Shown here: piece by piece, positions 7,179 through 12,598 of the stretch
How positions within the stretch are numbered: the stretch's first letter is position 1
Layout: every line of letters starts with the position of its first letter
Source of the DNA: Candidatus Parabacteroides intestinavium
GTDB taxonomy: Bacteria; Bacteroidota; Bacteroidia; Bacteroidales; Tannerellaceae
NCBI GenBank assembly: GCA_019118725.1
Contig: DWYO01000001.1
Location: 1 to 12,598, forward strand
Direction of reading: 5' to 3'
DNA: 12,598 nt
The notes under the pieces: generated by a model
Seen by the model: the letters and a program-made list of their open reading frames with translations, nothing else
Databases searched by the model: none
What the model was told of the DNA's origin: nothing
Position numbers and translations under genes: made by a program

Positions 7179-7241
7179 AAATTAAGAATTGCGAATTACG
7201 ATACATATACCTTATTTGTAATTCGTAATTCTTAATTTTGC
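7179..7241 (+). terminator. Long AT-rich inverted repeat, probable terminator of the beta-galactosidase gene
   Basis: Bases 7179-7199 pair with 7218-7238 over 21 positions with one G-U pair; the loop is 18 bases. The right arm is followed by TTG. The arms are built from short AAT/TTA-type words (AAATTAAGAATT), a style common in Bacteroidales intergenic DNA. It lies 76 bases past the stop codon. It is likely a transcription end, but could also be an intergenic repeat unit with copies elsewhere. Confidence 0.55.
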
Positions 7242-7282
7242 TATCATCTTCGGTAAATGGTAGAAAAAAATCGGGAAAAGAC

Positions 7283-7313
7283 TTGGATATTTAAAAAATA
7301 TGCCTACCTTTGC
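7283..7313 (+). promoter_or_regulatory. Promoter of the tRNA cluster
   Basis: TTG at 7283-7285 and TACCTTTGC at 7305-7313 are separated by 19 bases, a near-perfect Bacteroidetes promoter. The first tRNA base is 11 bases after the core -7 box, so the 5' leader would be only a few bases. Confidence 0.85.
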
Positions 7314-7323
7314 ACCCGTAATC

Positions 7324-7399
7324 GCGGAAGTAGCTCAGTTGGTAGAGCATAACCTTGCCAAGGTTAGGGTCGCGGGTTCGAGTCCCGTCTTCCGCTCCA
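7324..7399 (+). tRNA. tRNA-Gly (anticodon GCC), with encoded CCA
   Basis: The acceptor strands GCGGAAG and CTTCCGC pair fully. D arm GCTC/GAGC, anticodon stem TAACC/GGTTA, and T loop TTCGAGT are all present. The anticodon GCC is at 7357-7359 and reads GGC/GGU codons. The discriminator is U, normal for bacterial glycine tRNA, and CCA at 7397-7399 is part of the gene. It is the first gene of a three-tRNA unit. Confidence 0.97.
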
Positions 7400-7408
7400 A
7401 GCGAGAGG

Positions 7409-7430
7409 AAGCGGTAAGAGGCCGCTTTAT
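7409..7430 (+). other. Small hairpin between tRNA-Gly and tRNA-Leu
   Basis: AAGCGG (7409-7414) pairs with CCGCTT (7422-7427) around a seven-base loop, followed by TATTTATG. It could be a weak attenuator or a processing signal between the two tRNAs. No second promoter is seen before the next tRNA, so full termination here is unlikely. Confidence 0.35.
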
Positions 7431-7443
7431 TTATGTAGTGATT

Positions 7444-7527
7444 GCCCAGGTGGCGGAATTGGTAGACGCGCTCGTTTCAGGTGCGAGTGGCTTTGCGGTC
7501 GTGCAGGTTCGAGTCCTGTTCTGGGCA
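7444..7527 (+). tRNA. tRNA-Leu (anticodon CAG)
   Basis: The gene shows a class II layout with a long variable arm. Acceptor strands GCCCAGG and TCTGGGC pair with one G-U; the anticodon stem is CTCGT/GCGAG; the anticodon CAG is at 7478-7480 and reads CUG. The T loop is TTCGAGT and the discriminator A is at 7527. CCA is not encoded directly after the discriminator (CAC follows). Confidence 0.95.
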
Positions 7528-7545
7528 CACCATTTAAATGCAAAA

Positions 7546-7629
7546 GCGCGGATGGTGAAATTGGTAGACACGCTACTTTGAGGGGGTAGTGCCGGTTTCG
7601 GCGTGTGAGTTCGAATCTCATTCCGCGCA
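7546..7629 (+). tRNA. tRNA-Leu (anticodon GAG)
   Basis: This is a second class II leucine tRNA, 18 bases after the first. Acceptor strands GCGCGGA and TCCGCGC pair fully; the anticodon stem is CTACT/GGTAG; the anticodon GAG is at 7580-7582 and reads CUC/CUU. The T loop is TTCGAAT and the discriminator A is at 7629. CCA is not encoded. No hairpin terminator follows in the 85 bases before the nuclease start, so read-through into the nuclease is possible. Confidence 0.95.
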
Positions 7630-7714
7630 CACAAATATTCTTTCCTTATTTGCCTGATTCCCTTACATCATTCTTATCGGGGCTTGTTTTTAATTAGATG
7701 AATACTTTTTGTTT

Positions 7715-8722
7715 ATGGCAAAGAAAAAAAGAACATCAGCATCCGGACGGAAAAGAGGTTCGAAAAAAGAACCGAAATGGTTATCCTCATTAAAGCATGT
7801 TTTTTATACGGCTTGCTTTGTAGTGGTGATAGCCTCGGCCGCTTTATATATGTATCAGGTCGCTTCTCCTTATATAGAAAAATGGGATTGGGGTCAAAAA
7901 GAATCTTCGGTAACCCGGATAAACGAGGCACTCCAGAAGCATCCCGTAATAACGGAGAAAGAACCGAAAACGAAGAAAGAACCGGTTAAAGATGGCTCGA
8001 AACCTACCGGAACATTTCCGGCAAAATTTCCTCAGAATGCCGAATTACCCCGTTGTTTAGGCCGGGTTTCCCAGCAGATTATCCGGCATGAGGGGTATAC
8101 CGTTTCCTACAATTCAGATTATCGGGTAGCCAATTGGGTGGCCTACGAGTTGACAAGTGCGGAGTCGAAAAGCAAACAGCATGAGCGGTCAAACAAGTTT
8201 GTGCGCGATCCTCAGGTAAAAGGAGCCTCGGCTGAGAACGGTGATTATACACGTACCGGTTACGACCGGGGGCACTTGGCTCCGGCCGGAGATATGAAAT
8301 GGTCGGCAAAAGCCATGCGAGAATCGTTTTATCTGAGCAATATCACTCCCCAGAAACCCGGATTGAACCGTGGTGTTTGGAAAGAGCTGGAGGAACAGTG
8401 CCGTATGTGGGCTGCCGATAACGGAGCGTTGCTGATTGCGACAGGGCCTATACTCACACCGGACTTAAAACGACTGGGAAAGAACCGGGTGGCTATCCCC
8501 CGATTGTTTTATAAAGTGATTTGTATGATTCAGAATGATCGTTATGAGGCCGTAGGGTTCCTGTTTGAGAATCGGGACTATGGGAATACTTCTTTGAGAA
8601 GCCTGATGATACCTGTCGATAGCGTGGAAAAGGTGACAGATATAGATTTCTTTCCGACCCTGCCTGATGAGGTGGAAAAACGCATCGAAGCATCAGTGAA
8701 TAAAAATGCATGGTCATTTTAA
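7715..8722 (+). CDS. Membrane-anchored DNA/RNA non-specific endonuclease (NUC1, Serratia nuclease family)
   Basis: This is a beta-beta-alpha metal nuclease that should cut both DNA and RNA. From the ATG at 7715 it has 335 residues. A very basic N-terminus (Lys/Arg-rich, 1-28) precedes one membrane helix (about 29-47), so the protein is probably anchored in the inner membrane with its catalytic part in the periplasm. A Lys/Glu/Pro-rich linker (about 60-110) leads to the nuclease domain. The active site shows DRGHLAPAGD with His187 as general base, then NITPQ and Asn218 in LNRGVW as the metal ligand, with Glu226 eight residues later, the same spacing as N119/E127 in the Serratia enzyme. All key residues are present, so it should be active. 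It lies 18 bases upstream of the dehydrogenase gene and is probably co-transcribed with it. I reject the TTG at 7709 as the start. A role in nucleic-acid scavenging is a guess. Confidence 0.92.
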   Translation: MAKKKRTSASGRKRGSKKEPKWLSSLKHVFYTACFVVVIASAALYMYQVASPYIEKWDWGQKESSVTRINEALQKHPVITEKEPKTKKEPVKDGSKPTGTFPAKFPQNAELPRCLGRVSQQIIRHEGYTVSYNSDYRVANWVAYELTSAESKSKQHERSNKFVRDPQVKGASAENGDYTRTGYDRGHLAPAGDMKWSAKAMRESFYLSNITPQKPGLNRGVWKELEEQCRMWAADNGALLIATGPILTPDLKRLGKNRVAIPRLFYKVICMIQNDRYEAVGFLFENRDYGNTSLRSLMIPVDSVEKVTDIDFFPTLPDEVEKRIEASVNKNAWSF

Positions 8723-8740
8723 ATGAATGGATTTTGAGTT

Positions 8741-10030
8741 ATGTATAAGGAATTGACAGATAAAAAGAAAAAAATAGCCTTGGTCGGTTTGGGCTATGTG
8801 GGGCTGCCTATCGCCATGGAGCTTTCCAAACATTTGTCGGTGATAGGATTTGATATCGATGAGAAACGATTGGACAAGTTGCGCCAGCACCTTGATCCGA
8901 ATGGTGAGTTGGGAGCAGATGTTTTTGCAGGGAGTGATATTCTTTTTACCTCATCTGTAGAGGAGTTGGGGAATGCCTCCTTTTATATTATAGCAGTTCC
9001 GACCCCTATAGACCAACACAATGAACCCGATTTGCAGCCTTTGCTCTCGGCTACACAAACCGTGGCCGGTGTACTTAAAGAGGGCGATTACGTCGTTTAT
9101 GAATCGACCGTTTATCCGGGTTGTACGGAAGAGGATTGCGTCCCCTTGTTGGAGAAAATATCCGGTTTGAAGGCCGGTGTGGGGTTCAAATATGGTTATT
9201 CTCCGGAACGGATTAATCCCGGTGACAAAATTCATACCTTGCAGAATACCGTCAAGATAATATCCGGATGTGATGAGGATGCCGTTCGGGATATATACAA
9301 CGTGTATCATTTGGTAGTTCGGGCCGGATTGCATATCGCGCCCAGCATCAAAGTGGCGGAAGCCGCTAAGATTATCGAGAATACCCAGCGGGATGTGAAT
9401 ATCGCTTTGATGAATGAGCTATCCATCATTTTCGATCGGATGGGAATCAATACCTATGACGTGCTGGAAGCAGCCGGTACAAAATGGAATTTTCTCCATT
9501 TCTCGCCCGGATTGGTTGGCGGGCATTGCATAGGGGTAGATCCTTATTATCTGGTACATAAGGCGAAAGAGTTGCAATACCACCCCAAGATGATCAATTC
9601 CGGCCGTTTTGTCAACGATTCGATGGGACGTTATATCGGTAAAAAAATAGTCAAGAAGATTATTTCTTTGGGAAAGAACATCGTGCGGGCAAGGGTATTG
9701 ATTATGGGGATAACTTTCAAAGAGAATGTTTCGGACATCCGCAATTCGAAAGTGGTGGATATGATTCATGAGTTTCAGGACTTTGGCGCTCTGGTCGATG
9801 TGGTCGATCCCTTGGCTTCCGCTGAAGAGGTACAGAAAGCCTACGACATTCCGTTATTGGAACATCCGGACGGCCTTTATGACGCTATTGTGATTGCTGT
9901 AGCACATAAAGACTATTGTACTTTGGATGAGAGCTATTTTCTTTCTTTAGCGAATGGTAAAGCCGTTTTAGGTGATGTGAAAGGGATTTACCGTCATCAG
10001 ATAAAGCAATTGGAATATTGGAGCCTGTAA
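8741..10030 (+). CDS. tviB: UDP-N-acetylhexosamine 6-dehydrogenase (TviB/WbpO type)
   Basis: This NAD-dependent enzyme family oxidises the 6-hydroxyl of a UDP-sugar to a carboxylate in two steps, making an acidic sugar for capsule or O-antigen. The 429 residues contain an N-terminal Rossmann fold with GLGYVG (Gly16, Gly18, Gly21), the central segment VYESTVYPGCTEEDCVP, SPERINPGD, a helix with KVAEAAKIIENTQRD, and the catalytic cysteine Cys263 in GGHCIGVDPYYL. A C-terminal substrate domain (GITFKENVSDIRNSKV) follows. The match in wording is closer to Salmonella TviB and Pseudomonas WbpO (UDP-GlcNAc/GalNAc to the uronic acid) than to UDP-glucose dehydrogenase. Exact substrate is inferred from resemblance. 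No epimerase, transferase or flippase lies beside it, so it would feed a pathway coded elsewhere. It follows the nuclease by 18 bases and is followed by a strong terminator. Confidence 0.92.
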   Translation: MYKELTDKKKKIALVGLGYVGLPIAMELSKHLSVIGFDIDEKRLDKLRQHLDPNGELGADVFAGSDILFTSSVEELGNASFYIIAVPTPIDQHNEPDLQPLLSATQTVAGVLKEGDYVVYESTVYPGCTEEDCVPLLEKISGLKAGVGFKYGYSPERINPGDKIHTLQNTVKIISGCDEDAVRDIYNVYHLVVRAGLHIAPSIKVAEAAKIIENTQRDVNIALMNELSIIFDRMGINTYDVLEAAGTKWNFLHFSPGLVGGHCIGVDPYYLVHKAKELQYHPKMINSGRFVNDSMGRYIGKKIVKKIISLGKNIVRARVLIMGITFKENVSDIRNSKVVDMIHEFQDFGALVDVVDPLASAEEVQKAYDIPLLEHPDGLYDAIVIAVAHKDYCTLDESYFLSLANGKAVLGDVKGIYRHQIKQLEYWSL

Positions 10031-10052
10031 TCTTTATGCAGAGACCTAAAAT

Positions 10053-10096
10053 AAAACTTCCCCACTTGGATTACTCACAAGCTGGGGAAGTTTTTT
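10053..10096. terminator. Strong bidirectional terminator between tviB and ferritin genes
   Basis: AAAACTTCCCCA (10053-10064) is exactly complementary to 10083-10094, and CTTG/CAAG (10065-10068 with 10078-10081) extends the stem past one bulged C. On + the stem runs into TTTTTT (10091-10096). On - it is followed by TTTTATTTTA. It can therefore end both the tviB transcript and the convergent ferritin transcript. Confidence 0.92.
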
Positions 10097-10122
10097 ATGG
10101 ATGAAGTAGATTGAGAGAAAAA

Positions 10123-10608
10123 TTATTCTCTCTTGCCTAATTTATGGTCAATGATGCCATAGTGATGGTCCCCATAATTTTTCAGGTCATCCAGAATACC
10201 TTTAGCCGTAGCTTCTTCTTCCATCTGCTCACGGACGAAGTCGAACAAGAATGCACGTGAAGCGTGGTCTTTATCCTCTTCTGCGATGTTGACCATGTTG
10301 TCAATCAGTTCCGATACATATTTTTCGTGTTTGTAAACATGTTCGAATACTTCAACAGGTGATCCCCATGCTGTCGGTACGACATTAACCTGGCCAATGA
10401 CGATGTCACCACCCCGTTCGATAGCGAAATCAATCATTTTGTGTGCATGTTCCAATTCTTCAGCAGCTTGTTTTTCCATCCATGCGGCAAAACCGTTCAA
10501 AGCCTCTTTCTTGAAATAAACGGCCATTGACAAATACAAGTTCGAAGACCACATTTCTGCATTCACTTGTGCGTTGAATGCTTCGGATAATTTAGTACTT
10601 AGTGTCAT
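10123..10608 (-). CDS. ftnA: Bacterial non-heme ferritin
   Basis: This protein forms a hollow 24-subunit shell that oxidises Fe(II) and stores it as a ferric mineral in the cytoplasm. Its 161 residues fit the FtnA size (about 165). The four-helix bundle is recognisable, and the ferroxidase site is complete: Glu18, Glu51 and His54 (EELEH), Glu95, Gln128 and Glu131 (REQMEEE). These line up with E17, E50, H53, E94, Q127 and E130 of E. coli FtnA. The absence of a heme-binding methionine context and the overall wording favour FtnA over bacterioferritin. It is transcribed toward tviB and shares the bidirectional terminator. I see no clear promoter consensus or iron-box in the 78 bases before it, although a weak hairpin there may separate it from the acyl-CoA dehydrogenase gene. 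Confidence 0.96.
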   Translation of the reverse strand: MTLSTKLSEAFNAQVNAEMWSSNLYLSMAVYFKKEALNGFAAWMEKQAAEELEHAHKMIDFAIERGGDIVIGQVNVVPTAWGSPVEVFEHVYKHEKYVSELIDNMVNIAEEDKDHASRAFLFDFVREQMEEEATAKGILDDLKNYGDHHYGIIDHKLGKRE

Positions 10609-10653
10609 AATAATCTAATTTTAATAGTTTTGTTGTTCTACTTGTATCTCTAC

Positions 10654-10683
10654 AAAAAGCAGACCAAACCCGTTCGGCTTTCC
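10654..10683 (-). terminator. Possible weak terminator after the acyl-CoA dehydrogenase gene
   Basis: On the minus strand, directly after the dehydrogenase stop, CCGAA and TTTGG can pair around a CGGG loop, and AAAG with CTTT can extend this past a bulge; five T follow. The stem is short and imperfect. It would partly separate the dehydrogenase from the ferritin gene, 78 bases downstream. Confidence 0.4.
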
Positions 10684-10686
10684 ATT

Positions 10687-12393
10687 TTATTTTCGGTAAT
10701 CCGCCAATTCGTCAGCTTGGAACTTACGGATGAAGTTGAAGTGCTTCTCTACCTCTGCCTCGGCGTAGTTTACATAAACGTGAGCCGATTTCGTGAACAA
10801 CTCCGGTGCTCTTGTGGCATCTTGAATCAAGAGGTGAGACATGACATTGACAGCCGCCATTTCCATCAGTCGACGTGCTACAAAGTCCTGCAATTCCTGA
10901 TTTTGAGCGGCTTTAACGGCATTCGTACATGCTTCGAACTTACGTGTCATCTCTTTTACACGTTCCATCAAGTCTTCCATTTCCGGTGAGCAAGGAATCA
11001 ATTCATACTCATGAAGTGTAGCGGCATAAGCCCCATTAGTGACATAGCGGATAGCCGCAACTGTCTGTAACTGAGTTGTTCCTTCATAGATGCTGGTGAT
11101 GCGTGCATCGCGGTAAATGCGCTGGCAGGCATATTCCATCATGAAGCCGGACCCTCCATGCACCTGAATGCAATCGTATGCATTTTGGTTGGCATATTCC
11201 GAATTCATACCTTTTGCCAAAGGGGTGAAACTATCTGCCAATTTAGCATACGTTTTTTGCTCTTTACGCTCTTCGGGAGTCAGCTTACGTTCACGGGCGA
11301 TGTCATCCAAAGCCTTGTAAATATCTACATATCGGGCCGTCTGATAGAGCAACGCGCGACCGGCGTCCAGCTTTGCCTTGATAGATGCCAACATGTCATA
11401 TACGGCAGGGAATTCGATAATCGCCTTGCCGAATTGCTTACGCTCTTTGGCATACGCCAACGCTTCGTTGTAAGCTGCCTGACTTAATCCGACCGACTGA
11501 GCTGCAATACCCAACCGTGCGCCGTTCATCAAAGCCATGACATATTTGATCAATCCCAATTTCCGTTCGCCACAAAGCTCGGCCTTGGCATTCTTGTACA
11601 CCAGTTCGCAAGTGGGTGAACCGTGAATACCCAGCTTATTCTCGATGCGACGTACATTGACACCGCCATCCCGCTTATCATAAATGAACATCGAAAGGCC
11701 GCGTCCGTCATGCGTACCCTCTTCTGAACGAGCCAGGACGAGGTGCAAATCGGCGTCTCCGTTCGTGATGAAACGCTTCACACCGTTCAGACGCCAGCAA
11801 TTGTTGGCTTCATCGTATGTCGCTTTCAGCATGACGCTTTGGAGGTCGGATCCGGCATCGGGTTCGGTCAGGTCCATCGACATGGTCTCTCCGGCGCAGA
11901 TACGCGGAATGAAACGACTATGTTGATCTTCGTTTCCAAACTCATACAACGTCTCAATACAATCTTGCAATGACCAGATATTGCCAAACCCGGCATCAGC
12001 GGCCGCTACGATTTCGGCACACATCGTGTAAGGTGTAATCGGGAAATTCAGGCCTCCGAAGCGGCGTGGCATCGTCATGCCATTCAATCCGGCTTTCACC
12101 ATTGTATCCAGGTTCTGCTTCGTTCCGGAAGCATATTCAACCCGACCGTTGGCACAATGCGGTCCCTCTTCGTCTACCCCTTCTGCATTGGGTGCGATAA
12201 CATCAGCGGTAATCTCACCAGTTATTTCCAATACTTTATCATACGAGTCCATAGCGTCGGCATAGTCTTGCGGCGCATAGTCGAACTCCTCTTTATCTCG
12301 GTACCCGCGTTCTTTCAATTCGCAGATACGTTCCATCATCGGGTTGTTGAGATGGAATCTTAATTCAGGAATGTCTTTATAATAATTACTCAT
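10687..12393 (-). CDS. Acyl-CoA dehydrogenase, long (568-residue) form
   Basis: This FAD enzyme family oxidises an acyl-CoA at the alpha-beta bond and passes electrons to electron-transfer flavoprotein. An N-terminal extension with NYYKDIPELRFHL precedes the usual three domains. TEPDAGSD (about 176-183) is the FAD/substrate loop, RLGIAAQSVGLSQAAYNEALAYAKERKQFG is the C-terminal domain helix, and QVHGGSGFMMEY is the flavin contact. The catalytic base is Glu437 in SIYEGTTQLQ. About 120 extra helical residues follow (ATLHEYELIPCSPEMEDLM...), making it longer than the common 380-residue form; this extended form is familiar in Bacteroidetes. I chose the ATG at 12393 (MSNYYKD) over an upstream in-frame start whose extra 18 residues fall in repeat DNA. 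etfA lies just upstream on the same strand, so EtfAB is the likely electron partner. The acyl chain length is not evident. Confidence 0.94.
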   Translation of the reverse strand: MSNYYKDIPELRFHLNNPMMERICELKERGYRDKEEFDYAPQDYADAMDSYDKVLEITGEITADVIAPNAEGVDEEGPHCANGRVEYASGTKQNLDTMVKAGLNGMTMPRRFGGLNFPITPYTMCAEIVAAADAGFGNIWSLQDCIETLYEFGNEDQHSRFIPRICAGETMSMDLTEPDAGSDLQSVMLKATYDEANNCWRLNGVKRFITNGDADLHLVLARSEEGTHDGRGLSMFIYDKRDGGVNVRRIENKLGIHGSPTCELVYKNAKAELCGERKLGLIKYVMALMNGARLGIAAQSVGLSQAAYNEALAYAKERKQFGKAIIEFPAVYDMLASIKAKLDAGRALLYQTARYVDIYKALDDIARERKLTPEERKEQKTYAKLADSFTPLAKGMNSEYANQNAYDCIQVHGGSGFMMEYACQRIYRDARITSIYEGTTQLQTVAAIRYVTNGAYAATLHEYELIPCSPEMEDLMERVKEMTRKFEACTNAVKAAQNQELQDFVARRLMEMAAVNVMSHLLIQDATRAPELFTKSAHVYVNYAEAEVEKHFNFIRKFQADELADYRK

Positions 12394-12408
12394 GTTGTTT
12401 ACTTTTTT

Positions 12409-12480
12409 AGAAGTTGGAATCCGGAATTTAGAAGTTAGAATTTTCAAACTTCAAACTTCAAACTTTCAATTTTGAAAATA
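12409..12480. repeat. Short AT-rich repeats in the etfA-acyl-CoA dehydrogenase gap
   Basis: Three perfect tandem copies of TTCAAAC lie at 12443-12463. They are followed by the self-complementary TTTCAATTTTGAAA (12464-12477). Nearby, TAGAAGTTGGAAT and TAGAAGTTAGAAT form a near-direct repeat (from about 12409 and 12429). The repeats fill most of the 101 bases between the two genes. They may form weak RNA structures that tune the downstream gene or protect mRNA ends, or be simple slippage products. Confidence 0.75.
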
Positions 12481-12494
12481 TAACTTCCAGCTTC

Positions 12495-12598
12495 TCATTT
12501 CGAGTTCTTCTTATAATATTTAATCATCTTCGGAATTACTTCCTCTACTGTCCCATTGATTACATAATCAGCAATCGTATTGATGGGGGCATTCGGGT
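12495..12598 (-). CDS. etfA: Electron transfer flavoprotein alpha subunit, C-terminal end (truncated by window edge)
   Basis: Only the last 33 or so codons are present. The translation includes NAPINTIADYVINGTVEEV and then IPKMIKYYKKNSK before a TGA stop at 12495-12497. This is the typical end of EtfA: the NAPI/ADY stretch belongs to its FAD-binding domain and the VEEV.PK ending is characteristic. EtfA with EtfB carries electrons from acyl-CoA dehydrogenases. The acyl-CoA dehydrogenase gene begins 101 bases downstream on the same strand, fitting an etfBA-acd operon, though etfB itself is outside the window. Confidence 0.88.
   Translation of the reverse strand, partial: PNAPINTIADYVINGTVEEVIPKMIKYYKKNSK

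Noticed and set aside
7300..7581. A 93-residue open frame across the tRNA cluster
   Set aside because: It runs through the promoter and three clear tRNA genes; its translation is simply the tRNAs read as protein.
7701..7714. TACTTTTTG as a -7 box for the nuclease gene
   Set aside because: The spacing inside the box is off by one and the start point would fall at or past the ATG.
7715..8722. Nuclease as a secreted toxin or part of a toxin-immunity pair
   Set aside because: It has one N-terminal membrane helix and no export or adhesin modules, and the next gene is a sugar dehydrogenase, not an immunity protein.
12394..12447. Upstream start for the acyl-CoA dehydrogenase (18 more residues)
   Set aside because: The extra codons are in the AT-rich repeat spacer and the added sequence does not look like a conserved N-terminus.
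12443..12463. CRISPR-like array
   Set aside because: The units are only seven bases, directly tandem with no spacers; this is a simple repeat.

Overview
The window looks like chromosomal DNA of a gut-type Bacteroidales bacterium, most likely Parabacteroides or a close relative in the Tannerellaceae. Three things support this. Several promoters fit the Bacteroidetes primary sigma pattern (TTTG, about 19-20 bases, TAnnTTTG). Starts mostly lack Shine-Dalgarno sequences. The gene families are familiar Bacteroidales ones: a DUF3332-type lipoprotein, an exported GH2 beta-galactosidase, and a tmRNA tag ending YALAA. The genus is an inference from overall feel, not from a search.

Layout, left to right. 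(1) 1-376: the 3' part of an AraC-family regulator on +, ending in an odd Gly-rich tail. (2) 377-1016: no protein gene. It holds a perfect 15-bp hairpin, the tmRNA gene ssrA on - (about 423-820), its leader of roughly 110 bases, a textbook promoter at 936-966, and the terminator of the next gene. (3) 1017-2954: an ABC-F ATPase on -, divergent from (4) a DUF3332-like lipoprotein on + (3041-3604), which ends in a strong hairpin terminator. (5) 3737-7102: a large exported GH2 beta-galactosidase with its own promoter. (6) 7103-7714: a long AT-rich inverted repeat, a near-perfect promoter, and tRNA-Gly(GCC), tRNA-Leu(CAG) and tRNA-Leu(GAG). (7) 7715-10030: a membrane-anchored DNA/RNA non-specific endonuclease and, 18 bases later, a TviB-type UDP-N-acetylhexosamine dehydrogenase, closed by a strong terminator that should work in both directions. 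(8) On -, a FtnA-type ferritin (10123-10608), a 568-residue acyl-CoA dehydrogenase (10687-12393), and the last codons of etfA (12495-12598).

Functionally this is mostly housekeeping: ribosome rescue and translation (tmRNA, tRNAs, ABC-F ATPase), iron storage, and an EtfA/acyl-CoA dehydrogenase electron-transfer pair that is probably one operon. The beta-galactosidase stands alone, with no SusC/SusD pair or sugar regulator in view. The nuclease-dehydrogenase pair is the least obvious functional pairing. I found no CRISPR array, insertion sequence, prophage, toxin-antitoxin pair or defence island. I see no clear sign of a new multi-gene system. The points worth a second look are small: the tmRNA acceptor stem, the overlapping divergent promoters, the repeat-rich etfA-acd gap, and the nuclease/tviB pairing.
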